64,000 nt of DNA from Streptomyces narbonensis (GTDB lineage: Bacteria; Actinomycetota; Actinomycetes; Streptomycetales; Streptomycetaceae): contig NZ_BMSF01000002.1 of assembly GCF_014649015.1 (NCBI RefSeq), forward strand, positions 372,001-436,000, read 5' to 3'. Shown piece by piece: positions 23,850 through 33,435 of this stretch (position 1 is the first letter of the stretch; every line of letters starts with the position of its first letter). A program made the translations under genes and the position numbers. The notes under the pieces were generated by a model. The model saw only the letters and a list, made by a program, of their open reading frames with translations, ran no database searches and had not been told where the DNA came from.

Positions 23850-24767
23850 ATGCAGCCTACGCACCGGACCCTGCCCGCGCTCGCCCTGCTCCTCGCCGCC
23901 ACGGCGGCGCTCGGCGGCTGCGGCCGGCCGGGCAGCCCGCCCGTCAAGGGCCCGCAGCCCGACCAACTCCCCGTCTACCAGGTCCAGTCGGACTACACCC
24001 TGCCCGACTCGAGCACCTGGAACCGGGCGAAGAAGCGCGGCCGGCTCGTCGTCGGAGTCAAGGAGGACCAGCCGTACATGGGCGAGAAGGACCCCGCCAC
24101 CGGCCGCTACTCCGGCTTCGACATCGAGATCGCCAAGATGATGGCTGCCTCCCTCGGCTTCGACCCGGCCGGCATCGACTTCCGCACGGTCGCCTCGGCC
24201 AACCGCGAGACCGCCCTGCAGAACGGCCAGATCGACTACTACGTCGGCACCTACACCATCAACGACAACCGCAAGAAGCTCGTCGGCTTCGCCGGCCCCT
24301 ACTACGAGGCGGGTCAGTCCCTCCTCGTCCGCGCCGACGAGCACGACATCGAGGGTCCCCAGGACCTCGACGGCAAGACGGTCTGCTCGGCCGCCGGATC
24401 CACCCCGTACCAGCGCATCGAGGAGGACTACCCGAAGGCCGAACTCGTCGCCTACGACACCTACTCCGTCTGCGTGGACAACCTCCTGACCTACCAGGTC
24501 GACGCCGTCACCACCGACGACACCATCCTCATGGGGTACGCCGCCAAGGTCCCCGACGAACTCAAGGTCGTCGGCAAGCCGTTCTCGAAGGAGCCGTACG
24601 GCATCGGCGTCCCGCGCGACGACAACGCCCTGCGCTTCGCCCTCGACGACGCCATCGCCGCCCACGAGAAGAACGGCGACTGGAAGAAGGCCTACGACGC
24701 CACCCTCGGCCTCTCCGGGGTCCCCGCCCCGACGCCGCCCGCCATCGACCGCTACCCGGCGAGCTGA
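23850..24767 (+). CDS. Glutamate-type ABC transporter substrate-binding lipoprotein
   Basis: 305 aa. Signal peptide with lipobox Leu-Gly-Gly-Cys (Cys24), so it is anchored on the outer face of the membrane. The mature part is a periplasmic-binding-protein family 3 fold (LVVGVKEDQP, SGFDIEIA, ETALQNGQIDYYVGTYTI), close to corynebacterial and Streptomyces GluB. It starts 14 nt after the ATPase gene. Glutamate is the expected ligand by family; aspartate or another acidic or amide amino acid is possible. Confidence 0.88.
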   Translation: MQPTHRTLPALALLLAATAALGGCGRPGSPPVKGPQPDQLPVYQVQSDYTLPDSSTWNRAKKRGRLVVGVKEDQPYMGEKDPATGRYSGFDIEIAKMMAASLGFDPAGIDFRTVASANRETALQNGQIDYYVGTYTINDNRKKLVGFAGPYYEAGQSLLVRADEHDIEGPQDLDGKTVCSAAGSTPYQRIEEDYPKAELVAYDTYSVCVDNLLTYQVDAVTTDDTILMGYAAKVPDELKVVGKPFSKEPYGIGVPRDDNALRFALDDAIAAHEKNGDWKKAYDATLGLSGVPAPTPPAIDRYPAS

Positions 24768-24798
24768 TCCGGAGGGACCCCCACATGGAGTCACTGAC

Positions 24799-25443
24799 AT
24801 GGACGTCCTGACCGACAACTTCTCGCTCTACGGCGAGGGCTTCCTCGGCACCGTCGAACTGACCGTCTACGCCTCGGCGCTGGCCCTCGTCCTGGGCTTC
24901 GTCATGGCCTCCTTCCGGGTCGCGCCCGTGGGATCCTTCCGGGTCTTCGGCACGGTCTGGGTCACCGTCCTGCGCAACACCCCGCTGACCCTGCTCTTCT
25001 TCGCGGTGATGCTGGGCCTGCCCCGCTTCGGACTCGTCCTGCCCTTCGAGGTGTTCGCGGTCCTCGCGCTCGGCTGCTACACCTCCGCCTTCGTCTGCGA
25101 GGTCCTGCGCTCCGGTATCAACACCGTGCCGCGCGGCCAGGGAGAGGCGGCCCGCAGCCTGGGCATGACCTTCACGCAGACCCTCGGGGCGGTGGTCCTG
25201 CCGCAGGCCTTCCGCACGGTCATCCCGCCCATCGGCTCCACCCTGATCGCCCTCGCCAAGAACTCGGCGATCGCCGGCGCCTTCAGCGTCACCGAACTCC
25301 TCGGCACCTACAAGACGTTGAGCGAGCTCGGCTACAACATCGTCTGGACCTTCGTCTGGATCGCCGTCGGATACCTGATCATCACCCTCACCATCAGCGC
25401 CCTCTTCCACGTCCTGGAGAAGCGCTGGGGAGTCGCCCGATGA
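24799..25443 (+). CDS. Amino-acid ABC transporter permease (first)
   Basis: 214 aa with about five membrane helices and the cytoplasmic ATPase-contact (EAA) loop at RGQGEAARSLGM. HisM/GluC-type permease that pairs with the next gene product. ATG start; the stop overlaps the next start by 4 nt (ATGA). Confidence 0.9.
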   Translation: MDVLTDNFSLYGEGFLGTVELTVYASALALVLGFVMASFRVAPVGSFRVFGTVWVTVLRNTPLTLLFFAVMLGLPRFGLVLPFEVFAVLALGCYTSAFVCEVLRSGINTVPRGQGEAARSLGMTFTQTLGAVVLPQAFRTVIPPIGSTLIALAKNSAIAGAFSVTELLGTYKTLSELGYNIVWTFVWIAVGYLIITLTISALFHVLEKRWGVAR

Positions 25444-26297
25444 CCGAGTCCACCGCCCTCTACGACATCCCCGGGCCGCACGCCCGGCGACGTCACCTCC
25501 TCTACGGCCTCGTGTCCACCGTCGTGATCCTCGCGCTGGCCGGCTGGTTCCTCTATCTCCTCTTCGACACCGAGCAGTTCACCTCGACCAAGTGGTCGCC
25601 CTTCCTCTACGAGGGCATCCAGGAACTGCTGCTCGAAGGACTCGGGAACACCCTCAAGGCCTTCGCGTACGCCTCGGTGCTGTCGCTCGCGCTCGGCGCG
25701 GTCCTCGGCGCCGGCCGGCTCTCCGAGCACCGGGTGCTGCGCTGGACCTCGACGCTCCTCGTCGAGTTCTTCCGCGCGATGCCCGTCCTCGTGATGATCT
25801 TCTTCATCTTCGTGGCGCTGAAGGTGCAGCCGCTGCCCGCGCTCGTCGCGGGACTCACCCTCTACAACGGCTCGGTGCTCGCGGAGGTCTTCCGCACCGG
25901 CATCCACGCCGTGGCCCGCGGCCAGGGCGAGGCCGCGTACGCGCTCGGCATGCGCAAGACGCAGGTCATGACGTACGTCCTCGTGCCGCAGGCCGTCCGG
26001 GCGATGCTGCCGGCCATCATCAGCCAGCTCGTGGTGGCCCTCAAGGACACCTCGCTCGGCTTCCTCATCACCTACGAGGAGTTCCTGCACGCGGGCAAGC
26101 TGATCGCGTCCAACCTCGACTACGACCTGCCGTTCATCCCCGTCGTGCTGGTCATCTCACCGATCTACATCGGGATGTGCATGCTGCTCTCCTGGTTCGC
26201 CACCTGGGTGGCCCGCCGAGAGCGCCGCAGCCCGAAGACGAAGGCCGTGGACGTCGCGCCGGCCGAACCGGGAACGCTGCTGCCGGGAGCGCAGTAG
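25440..26297 (+). CDS. Amino-acid ABC transporter permease (second)
   Basis: 285 aa. N-terminal extension with one extra membrane helix (about 24-42), then the HisM/GluD-type permease core with EAA loop RGQGEAAYALGM. Translationally coupled to the preceding permease. The C-terminal tail after the last helix is charged and Pro-rich. It completes the importer; the downstream gene is convergent. Confidence 0.9.
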   Translation: MTESTALYDIPGPHARRRHLLYGLVSTVVILALAGWFLYLLFDTEQFTSTKWSPFLYEGIQELLLEGLGNTLKAFAYASVLSLALGAVLGAGRLSEHRVLRWTSTLLVEFFRAMPVLVMIFFIFVALKVQPLPALVAGLTLYNGSVLAEVFRTGIHAVARGQGEAAYALGMRKTQVMTYVLVPQAVRAMLPAIISQLVVALKDTSLGFLITYEEFLHAGKLIASNLDYDLPFIPVVLVISPIYIGMCMLLSWFATWVARRERRSPKTKAVDVAPAEPGTLLPGAQ

Positions 26298-26335
26298 CTG
26301 TTGTGGAGCCCTGCCCGCCCGGCAGCAGCCGGTGA

Positions 26336-27886
26336 TCACTTCTCCCGCAGCGGTACCGACACGTACGACGGGTCGGCCGACGGGGAGGAGAAGGTCAGCT
26401 GCGCGCCGGTCGGGTTGTGCTCGATGTAGAGCGCGTCGACGGTGTCGACGACCAGGGCGAGGCGGTGGCCGGCCGGTACGTCGTACGCCGTCGAGAACAG
26501 CTCCAGATCCACCGTGAAGGGCTGCCCCGGCGTCCTGTCGTGGAAGGTGTACGGGGCGTTGCTGATCAGCTTGCCCACGCCGAGCGGGCCCACGTCGTAG
26601 AGGTACGCGACGAAGGTGCCGCTCCCCTTCGTGGAGGTGACCGTGGTGTGCACCTTCGCCGTGCCGCGCACCCGCTGCGGGGTGGTGTACCGCTCGGACT
26701 GCCAGACGCCGGCGAAGGCGCGGGGGAGGAGGGGGACGGAGACGGTGGGCGGGGTGCGGAGGAACTGGTCCAGGAGGTTGGTCAGGAGGGTGATGCCGCC
26801 GTTGGCGCCCGAGTCGACGTTCGCCCAGAGGTGCTCCGGGTCGGAGAGGGCGAACTTCCGCTGGTTCGCGTGGACGGACTTCCAGTCGGGGTAGCCCTCG
26901 TAGCCGTCCGCGGAGCGGGACTTGAGCCGGACGGGCTGCTCGCGGTCGATGCCGTTGTCGACACCCTTGAGGTGGTGGTCGAACCAGCGATGGGCGCTGG
27001 TCCAGGTGTCGTTGGGGAGTCCGAGGAGGCCGGTGGCCTCGGCGGTGGCGTGGTCGCCGGGGCGGAACTCCAGCCGCTTGGGGCCGGTGAGCTTCTCGTA
27101 GAAGCTCGCGTACTGGTTGGGCGGGAAGATGGTGTCGCCCCAGGCGTTGCCGAGCATGATCGCGGCGCCGTTGGCGTTGATCCGGTCCAGGTAGGCGGCC
27201 GGGGACCGCTTGCGGCCCCAGGCGATCATCTCGTCCTCCTTGTCGAGGTTCGACGAGAGGAAGTCGCCCAGGACCTCCTTGAGTTCGGGTCCCGGCCGCC
27301 CGGTGAGGTAGCCGGCGCCGCCGAGGAGGGCGGCGGCCTGGAGGTGCTGGGTGCGGCCGCTGTAGATGGAGTCGATGAGGTCGGCCCAGCCGCTGAGCGC
27401 GGCGACGGCCTTGATCCGGGGGTCGTGCGCGGCGGCGAGCAGACTGATCCCGGCGCCGTACGAGACGCCCGCCATGCCCACGTGGTCGGCGTCGGCCGGG
27501 GTGTTCGCAAGGGCCCAGTCGATGACCTTCGAGGCGTCGGCGACGTCCTTCGGCCCGGCGGTCTCGATCTCGCCGCCGGACTGCCAGAAGCCCCGGGAGT
27601 TGTAACTCACCACGACGTAACCGGAGTCGGCGAGCTTCTGGGCCTGGGCGAGGTACTCGATCTGGGGCATGGCCCAGCTCGTGGGCAGCACGATCAGGGG
27701 AAGGCGGGCCGAGGGGCCGGCGCCGGCGGGGGTGACGACGTTCGCCTTGAGGACGGTGCCGCCCTCCCCGGCGATGTCGACGAAGCGGATGCCGGTGTCC
27801 GCGGCCTGGGCGGCGGGGGCCAGGCAGAGGGCCGTCCCGGCCACGAGTGCGGCCGAGACGGCGAGGGCCAGGGGTGTGCGTCGCAC
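26336..27886 (-). CDS. Secreted X-Pro dipeptidyl-peptidase/CocE-type alpha/beta hydrolase
   Basis: 516 aa. A Sec signal peptide ends near Ala28 (APAAQA). The catalytic-type triad is Ser in GVSYGAG, Asp in AWGDTIFP and His in PGDHAT, followed by a C-terminal jelly-roll of the S15/CocE class (about 370-516). It probably cleaves small peptides or esters outside the cell. GTG start with GAGGAG six nt upstream supports the chosen start. It is convergent with the ABC transporter; extracellular peptide cleavage next to amino-acid uptake is suggestive only. Confidence 0.87.
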   Translation of the reverse strand: MRRTPLALAVSAALVAGTALCLAPAAQAADTGIRFVDIAGEGGTVLKANVVTPAGAGPSARLPLIVLPTSWAMPQIEYLAQAQKLADSGYVVVSYNSRGFWQSGGEIETAGPKDVADASKVIDWALANTPADADHVGMAGVSYGAGISLLAAAHDPRIKAVAALSGWADLIDSIYSGRTQHLQAAALLGGAGYLTGRPGPELKEVLGDFLSSNLDKEDEMIAWGRKRSPAAYLDRINANGAAIMLGNAWGDTIFPPNQYASFYEKLTGPKRLEFRPGDHATAEATGLLGLPNDTWTSAHRWFDHHLKGVDNGIDREQPVRLKSRSADGYEGYPDWKSVHANQRKFALSDPEHLWANVDSGANGGITLLTNLLDQFLRTPPTVSVPLLPRAFAGVWQSERYTTPQRVRGTAKVHTTVTSTKGSGTFVAYLYDVGPLGVGKLISNAPYTFHDRTPGQPFTVDLELFSTAYDVPAGHRLALVVDTVDALYIEHNPTGAQLTFSSPSADPSYVSVPLREK

Positions 27887-27903
27887 GGGTCACTCCTCAC
27901 TGG

Positions 27904-27926
27904 CGTACTGCTGGGGAGGCAGTACG
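27904..27926. promoter_or_regulatory. Inverted repeat upstream of secreted hydrolase
   Basis: 8-bp perfect arms CGTACTGC / GCAGTACG with a 7-nt loop lie 18 bp before the hydrolase GTG. A further GTACTG follows at 27928. Likely an operator or a 5' leader hairpin of the minus-strand gene. Confidence 0.45.
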
Positions 27927-28000
27927 GGTACTGATGGGGGGGCAGTGAAAGTGACCCGACGGTAACCGCGAGGCCGTACCCGGGGTAACCGGTGAGTAAG

Positions 28001-29275
28001 TTACGTGCGGGTAACGATTGCGGGCGCGGTGCCGGCTCCTTCGGCCTGGAGGGCGCCGGCTTCCAGGAAGTCGGCGTGGGCCTCCTCGTACCGCTTCACG
28101 GCCACCAGGAACATCGCGCGGTCGGTCAGCGCGCGGACGCACGCGCCCGGATCCGTCGGCCGTCGGCGGGCGAGCGCGACGCCCTCGTCGAAGAGCGGGC
28201 GCAGCGCCTCCTCGAACCGCCCGGGGTCCCGCACCTGGAAGAGCGCCGAGCGGAGCGTCAGCCGGTAGTGGGCGATCGCCGTGCCGGGATGGCTCCCCGT
28301 CCAGGGAGGACCGGCGGCCTCCGACGCGTGCGCGGGGAAGCCTTCGAAGTACGCGTGGAACGTCTCGTGCGACCAGTGGCAGAGCTCATGGCCCAGCGGC
28401 GGCCCCGGCGCCTCCGGGGACCCGGCCGGCTCCACGGCCCGGCCCGACAGTGCGAACAGGGTCGCCCACCGCGCCAGGAGGTCGCCCGTGTCCCCGGAGT
28501 CGCCGGACCGCGCGAGCCGGTCCAGCAGCGCGAGGACCTCCCGCCGGTCCGCGGCCGCCTCGCCGTCGCACCCCGCGGCGTCGAGCATCCCGGAGCGGTG
28601 GACCAGCGCCCACACGAGCAGGGCCCGCGGAGCGGAACCCTCCTCGGTCCCGCGCCGGGTGTCGTCCACAAGCCGCGCGAACACCTCCAGGGCCTGCTGG
28701 TGTCGCCCCGCCGCATCCAGCGCGGCGGACCACGCCACCAGGTCGGCGAAGGAGGACTCGGACCGCAGGGCGCGCGCGGCCCGATCGTCCGAGGCGTGGA
28801 CGTCCGCGGCCTCGCTGTGCCGCCCCTCCTCGGCCAGGCGCGCCGCCAGCCGGCCGCCGTGCCCGTTCCGCTTCGCTCCCCGCAGTGCCATGCTGCTCCT
28901 CGCCGCCTCGGCCAACTCCTCGCACACCGCCAGTCCTTCGGTGCGCCGGCCGAGGAGGAACAGCGTGTGCTGGTGCGCGTGCAACGCGGTGCACAGGAGC
29001 CTCGCCCCCTGCTCCTCGGAGGCGTCGAGGCCCCGCGCGGCCTCCACCGCCTCGGCGTGCACCACGGTCCGCAGGTCCGGACGGTCCCGGAACCCAGGCT
29101 CGTAGACGTACTGGTCCAACGCCTGCACCAGCTTCGGGAGATAGGCGGCGGGGCTCACCTTCGCCAGCACGCGGTACGCCTCGACCTCCTGGGACCGGCG
29201 CAGCCGGCCCGACCCGAGCAGCATCGTCCGTGCTCGCAGCACCGCATCGTGATCGACGTTCTCGGAGTGATTCAT
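28001..29275 (-). CDS. Alpha-helical repeat (TPR-like) protein, unknown function
   Basis: 424 aa, almost entirely helical, Ala/Leu/Arg-rich with repeating helix pairs such as AGRHQQALEVFARLV and KRYEEAHADFLEAG that look like tetratricopeptide units. No DNA-binding, membrane or catalytic motif. Such proteins usually serve as protein-interaction scaffolds. Divergent from the following P450 gene with 133 bp between. Confidence 0.65.
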   Translation of the reverse strand: MNHSENVDHDAVLRARTMLLGSGRLRRSQEVEAYRVLAKVSPAAYLPKLVQALDQYVYEPGFRDRPDLRTVVHAEAVEAARGLDASEEQGARLLCTALHAHQHTLFLLGRRTEGLAVCEELAEAARSSMALRGAKRNGHGGRLAARLAEEGRHSEAADVHASDDRAARALRSESSFADLVAWSAALDAAGRHQQALEVFARLVDDTRRGTEEGSAPRALLVWALVHRSGMLDAAGCDGEAAADRREVLALLDRLARSGDSGDTGDLLARWATLFALSGRAVEPAGSPEAPGPPLGHELCHWSHETFHAYFEGFPAHASEAAGPPWTGSHPGTAIAHYRLTLRSALFQVRDPGRFEEALRPLFDEGVALARRRPTDPGACVRALTDRAMFLVAVKRYEEAHADFLEAGALQAEGAGTAPAIVTRT

Positions 29276-29408
29276 GACGGCGATTCTGGAAGCCGGGGAC
29301 GGGCCCGGACAAGGCTCGGCGAGTGTGCGATCAGTCCTACGAAAACCGCCCCTGACCTGTCATGATGGGTACGTCATCACCCTTGGACCACTCCTGACGG
29401 GAGGCGCG

Positions 29409-30686
29409 GTGGGGGACGCGAGCGAGGTGCCGGACGTCTTCGACCCGCGGATCTACGCCGCCGGGATCCCGCACGACCGTTTCCGCATGCTGCGCGACCA
29501 CGCGCCCGTCGCCCGCCAGGCGGAGCCGGAGATCCTGGGATGGCCCGCCGGACCCGGATTCTGGGCCGTCACGCGGCACGCCGACGTCGTCCGGTTGCTC
29601 AAGGACTCCCGTACGTACTCCTCGTCCCTCGGCGCCACGCAGATCCGCGACCCCGACCCCGCCGACCTGCCGTTCATCCGCCGCATGATGCTCAATCAGG
29701 ATCCGCCCGGGCACGGTAGATTGCGCCGGCTCGTCAGCCGGGCCTTCACCCCGGGGCGGATCGAGCGGTTCGCCGTCACCGCGCGGGAGCGGGCGCGGAC
29801 GCTCCTCGCGGAAGCCGTCGAGGTCGCCCGCGGTGCCGGTGGCGAGGTCGACCTCGTCCGGACCGTCACCGACGACTACGCCCTGCTGAACCTCACCGAC
29901 CTGCTCGGCGTCCCCGCGAGCGACCGGGGACTGCTCCACGCCTGGACCGAACGCGTCATCGCCTACCAGGACCCCGACGAGCCCCCCGTCCTCGACGCCG
30001 AGGGCCGGCCGGTCAACCCCCGGTCGCCGGCGATGCTCGCCGAGATGTTCGGTTACGCGCAGGAACTCGCCGCGTACAAGCGCGCGCACCCGGCCGACGA
30101 CGTGATGACCTCTCTCGCCACCTCCGAACTCGCCGACGCCGAGCTGGAGATGTTCTTCTTCCTGCTGACCGTCGCCGGCAACGACACCGTCCGCAGCGCC
30201 GCCCCCGGCGGACTCCTCGCCCTCGCCGGGCACCCCGGGGAGCAGGCCCGCCTGTGGGGCGGAAAGGTCTCCGTGGAGACGGCCGTCGACGAACTCCTGC
30301 GCGTGCACCCGCCCGTGCTGTCCTTCCGCCGCACGGCGGCCCGGGACACCGAGCTGGCGGGGCAGGCGATCCGGGCGGGCGACAAGGTCGTCGTCTTCCA
30401 CGCGTCCGCCAACCACGACGAGCGCGCCTTCGCCGCACCCCACCGCCTCGACCTCGGCCGGAGCCCGAACCCGCACGTCTCCTTCGGCGACGGCCCGCAC
30501 GTCTGCCTCGGCGCCCACTTCGCCCGGCTTCAGCTCCGGGTGCTGTACGAGGAGGTGCGCGAGGCGTGCGGAGGCGTGGAGCTCGCCGGGCCGCCCCGCA
30601 GGCTGGTGTCCAACTTCATCAACGGGATCAAGTCGCTGCCGGTGCTGCCGGTGCTGCCGAAGGCGCCGACAACGCGGCCCGCGTGA
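29409..30686 (+). CDS. Cytochrome P450
   Basis: 425 aa from GTG 29409, chosen because GGGAGG lies 5 nt upstream and homology-like sequence begins there; the open frame continues 135 nt further up. I-helix AGNDT, ExxR in DELLRVHPP and haem loop FGDGPHVCLG are present. The segment MMLNQDPPGHGRLRR resembles the CYP124/125/142 group acting on fatty, terpenoid or steroid chains. No partner genes adjoin. Its 3' end overlaps the convergent next gene by 59 bp. Confidence 0.9.
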   Translation: MGDASEVPDVFDPRIYAAGIPHDRFRMLRDHAPVARQAEPEILGWPAGPGFWAVTRHADVVRLLKDSRTYSSSLGATQIRDPDPADLPFIRRMMLNQDPPGHGRLRRLVSRAFTPGRIERFAVTARERARTLLAEAVEVARGAGGEVDLVRTVTDDYALLNLTDLLGVPASDRGLLHAWTERVIAYQDPDEPPVLDAEGRPVNPRSPAMLAEMFGYAQELAAYKRAHPADDVMTSLATSELADAELEMFFFLLTVAGNDTVRSAAPGGLLALAGHPGEQARLWGGKVSVETAVDELLRVHPPVLSFRRTAARDTELAGQAIRAGDKVVVFHASANHDERAFAAPHRLDLGRSPNPHVSFGDGPHVCLGAHFARLQLRVLYEEVREACGGVELAGPPRRLVSNFINGIKSLPVLPVLPKAPTTRPA

Positions 30687-31371
30687 CGTCGGCGACGAGC
30701 TCCACGACGTCAGGGCCGTAGGCCTGCGAGTTGACCACCTTCAGGAGCAGCGCGAAGGAGCCGTCCGTCCCGTACTTGCCGGCCAGTTCCCTGTGGTGGC
30801 GGGCCAGGTGTCTCGCCGCGGCCTGATTGGTGACCGCGGCCTGGCCGCAGAGCAGGAACACGGGACGGACGCCCTTGCCGCGGGTGAGGCGGGCCAGGAC
30901 GACGTACTCGGTCACTCCCCACTCCGGGCGGTAGCTCTCGCCCGCTACGGTGAGCATCCCCCGGTCCTCGCTCGGTTCCTGCTCGACGTTCATCGTGAGT
31001 CCCGGCAGCAGGTTCGGCAGATGCGCCGCCATGCGCCGGTTGGAGTACGGGCCTCCGATGCAGAACTCCGCTATCTCCCCGAGGCCCTGACGAGCCGTGT
31101 CGTGCTGCACGATGCGGGGACGCGCCCCGCAGTCCATGACCAGCGCCGACAGTTCCAGCAGCGCCGAGACATCGGTGGCGTGCACGCTGCGCTCGCTGCC
31201 GGCCATGCGGTTCACCACGAGCAGGCACTCCGAGCCGGAGGGCAGGCCGAAGAAGGCCTGTTTGCGGCGGAGCCCCCGCCGCCAGAGGTAGGTGCGGGCC
31301 AGCCATCCCAAGGAGGCGCTGACCCCGGTCGCCAGGACCCCGAGCACGATGTTCCGCACGTCTTCGTTCAT
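30628..31371 (-). CDS. Membrane-anchored hypothetical protein
   Basis: 247 aa. One N-terminal hydrophobic segment (IVLGVLATGVSASLGWLA) is followed by basic residues, then a roughly 200-residue soluble alpha/beta domain. An Ala/Pro-rich tail is encoded in the overlap with the P450 gene. Start at ATG 31371, where the helix begins. I do not recognise a named family; a nucleotide-binding-like fold is possible but not shown by motifs. Confidence 0.65.
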   Translation of the reverse strand: MNEDVRNIVLGVLATGVSASLGWLARTYLWRRGLRRKQAFFGLPSGSECLLVVNRMAGSERSVHATDVSALLELSALVMDCGARPRIVQHDTARQGLGEIAEFCIGGPYSNRRMAAHLPNLLPGLTMNVEQEPSEDRGMLTVAGESYRPEWGVTEYVVLARLTRGKGVRPVFLLCGQAAVTNQAAARHLARHHRELAGKYGTDGSFALLLKVVNSQAYGPDVVELVADVTRAALSAPSAAPAAPAAT

Positions 31372-31476
31372 GGGCGCGCATGCTATCGGCGGACCGGCCC
31401 CGTGTTCGAGGCGGTCCTGACGGGAGGGGCGGAAGGAAGTTACGCTGCGCGGACGGTCGTTGACTGGAGGTTGCGC

Positions 31477-33291
31477 ATGCGTCGATCCGCCGCCCGGAAG
31501 GTCTCCGTTCTCGCTGTCGCGGCGACGGTCCTCTCGATGGGCGCCGCCGCGCCGGCCCCGGCGCCGCCGGGCGCCCCGCCGGGGCCGGTCAAGGAGCCCG
31601 TCGCCGTCGGCCACGGCGGAGCGGTCGCCAGCGTCGACGCCGACGCCTCGGCCGCCGGCATCGAGGTCCTGCGCAAGGGCGGCAACGCCGTGGACGCGGC
31701 CGTCGCCGTCGCGGCGGCCCTCGGCGTCACCGAGCCGTACTCAGCGGGGATCGGGGGCGGCGGCTACTTCGTGTACTACGACGCCAAGAGCCGTACGGTC
31801 CACACCGTCGACGGCCGGGAGACCGCACCCCGCTCCGCCGACGAGGGCCTCTTCACGGAGAACGGCAAGCCGATCCCCTTCGAGGAGGGCATGACCAGCG
31901 GCCTCGGTGTCGGCACCCCCGGCACCCCCGCGACCTGGAAGACCGCCCTCGACGCCTGGGGCAGCAAACGCCTCTCCACCCTCCTCGCCCCCGCCCAGCG
32001 GCTCGCCCGCGAGGGATTCACCGTCGATCCCACCTTCCGTGCCCAGACCGCCGCCAACGAGGCCCGCTTCCGCGACTTCCCGGCCACCTCCGAGCTCTTC
32101 CTGCCCGGCGGGCAACTGCCCGTCGTCGGCTCGGTCTTCAAGAATCCCGACCTCGCCCGGACATACGAGACGCTCGGCCGCGAAGGCGTCGGCGCGCTCT
32201 ACCGGGGTCCGCTCGCCCGGGACATCGTCGACACCGTCCGCACGCCCCCCGTCCGCGCGGGCGCCACCAGGACCGTCCGCCCGGGCGACCTGACGGTCCG
32301 TGACCTCGCGGCGTACCGCACCGAGTTCCGCAAGCCGACGAAGGTCTCGTACCGCGGACTCGACGTCTACGGCATGGCCCCGTCCTCCTCCGGAGGCACG
32401 AGCGTCGGCGAGGCGCTGAACATCCTGGAGGGCACCGACCTGGCGGCCGCCACCCAGGCCGGCTATCTCCACCGGCACATCGAGGCCAGCCGGATCGCCT
32501 TCGCCGACCGGGGCCGCTGGGTCGGCGACCCGGCCTTCGAGTCCGTGCCGACCCGCGAACTGCTCTCCCAGCGGTACGCGGACTCCCGCGCCTGCCTGAT
32601 CCGCGACGACGCCGTCCTGACCAGCCCGCTCGCGCCGGGCGACCCCCGCGACCCCGCGCCCTGCGCGAGCGGCGGGACCGCCGCCCCGACCACGTACGAG
32701 GGCGAGAACACCACCCATCTGACAGCCGCCGACAAGTGGGGCAACGTCGTCGCCTACACCCTGACCATCGAGTCCACCGGCGGCAGCGGGATCACCGTGC
32801 CCGGCCGGGGCTTCCTGCTCAACAACGAGCTGACCGACTTCTCCTTCGCCGCCGCCAACCCGGCCGTGCACGATCCGAACCTGCCCGGCCCCGGCAAGCG
32901 CCCGCGCTCCTCGATCTCCCCGACGATCGTCCTCGACCCGCACGACCGGCCCGTCCTCGCCCTCGGCTCACCGGGTGGCGCGACCATCATCACGACGGTC
33001 CTCCAGACCCTCACCGGAGTCGTCGACCGGGGCCTGCCGCTCGTCGACGCGATCGCCGCCCCCCGCGCCAGCCAGCGGAACCAGGCCACCACCGAACTCG
33101 AACCCGGCCTGTGGAACAGCCCGCTGAGGGTCGAGCTGGAGGGCATCGGGCACGGCTTCCGGCAGAACCCGGAGATCGGCGCGGCCACGGGCGTGCAGCG
33201 ACTGCCGGACGGCCGCTGGGTGGCCGCCGCGGAGACGGTCCGCAGGGGCGGCGGCTCGGCGATGGTCGTACGGCCCGCGGGCGGCCGGTAG
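31477..33291 (+). CDS. ggt: Secreted gamma-glutamyltransferase
   Basis: 604 aa. Signal peptide at residues 1-25. The precursor should self-cleave before Thr412 in the ENTTHLTAAD motif, giving large and small subunits; Thr412 is then the nucleophile. The small subunit shows PRSSISPTIV and the oxyanion motif LGSPGG. It degrades glutathione or transfers gamma-glutamyl groups outside the membrane. GGAGG lies 6 nt before the ATG. The gene ends beside a 39-bp tandem repeat. Confidence 0.93.
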   Translation: MRRSAARKVSVLAVAATVLSMGAAAPAPAPPGAPPGPVKEPVAVGHGGAVASVDADASAAGIEVLRKGGNAVDAAVAVAAALGVTEPYSAGIGGGGYFVYYDAKSRTVHTVDGRETAPRSADEGLFTENGKPIPFEEGMTSGLGVGTPGTPATWKTALDAWGSKRLSTLLAPAQRLAREGFTVDPTFRAQTAANEARFRDFPATSELFLPGGQLPVVGSVFKNPDLARTYETLGREGVGALYRGPLARDIVDTVRTPPVRAGATRTVRPGDLTVRDLAAYRTEFRKPTKVSYRGLDVYGMAPSSSGGTSVGEALNILEGTDLAAATQAGYLHRHIEASRIAFADRGRWVGDPAFESVPTRELLSQRYADSRACLIRDDAVLTSPLAPGDPRDPAPCASGGTAAPTTYEGENTTHLTAADKWGNVVAYTLTIESTGGSGITVPGRGFLLNNELTDFSFAAANPAVHDPNLPGPGKRPRSSISPTIVLDPHDRPVLALGSPGGATIITTVLQTLTGVVDRGLPLVDAIAAPRASQRNQATTELEPGLWNSPLRVELEGIGHGFRQNPEIGAATGVQRLPDGRWVAAAETVRRGGGSAMVVRPAGGR

Positions 33292-33308
33292 GGCCTCCGC
33301 AGGCGGTA

Positions 33309-33435
33309 CAGGGCCGTGGCCGGCGGTCGGCCGGGGCGCGTGTCCCACAGGGCCGTGGCCGGCGGTCGGCCGGGGCGCGTGTCCCACAGGGCCGTGGCCG
33401 GCCGCCGGCCCGGGCGCGCGTCCTACAGGGCCGTG
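33309..33435. repeat. 39-bp tandem repeat, three copies plus a partial fourth
   Basis: The motif CAGGGCCGTGG recurs at 33309, 33348 and 33387, and as CAGGGCCGTGA at 33426, an exact 39-bp period. Copies one and two are nearly identical and the third is slightly diverged. The fourth, partial copy is the 3' end of the methionine aminopeptidase gene. The period is 13 codons, so the map frame stays open through the other copies; only a TAG in the last copy (TGG in the second and third) ends it. Confidence 0.85.

Noticed and set aside
33309..33425. 39-bp array as a CRISPR-like element
   Set aside because: Repeats are directly adjacent without unique spacers and are continuous with the map coding end.
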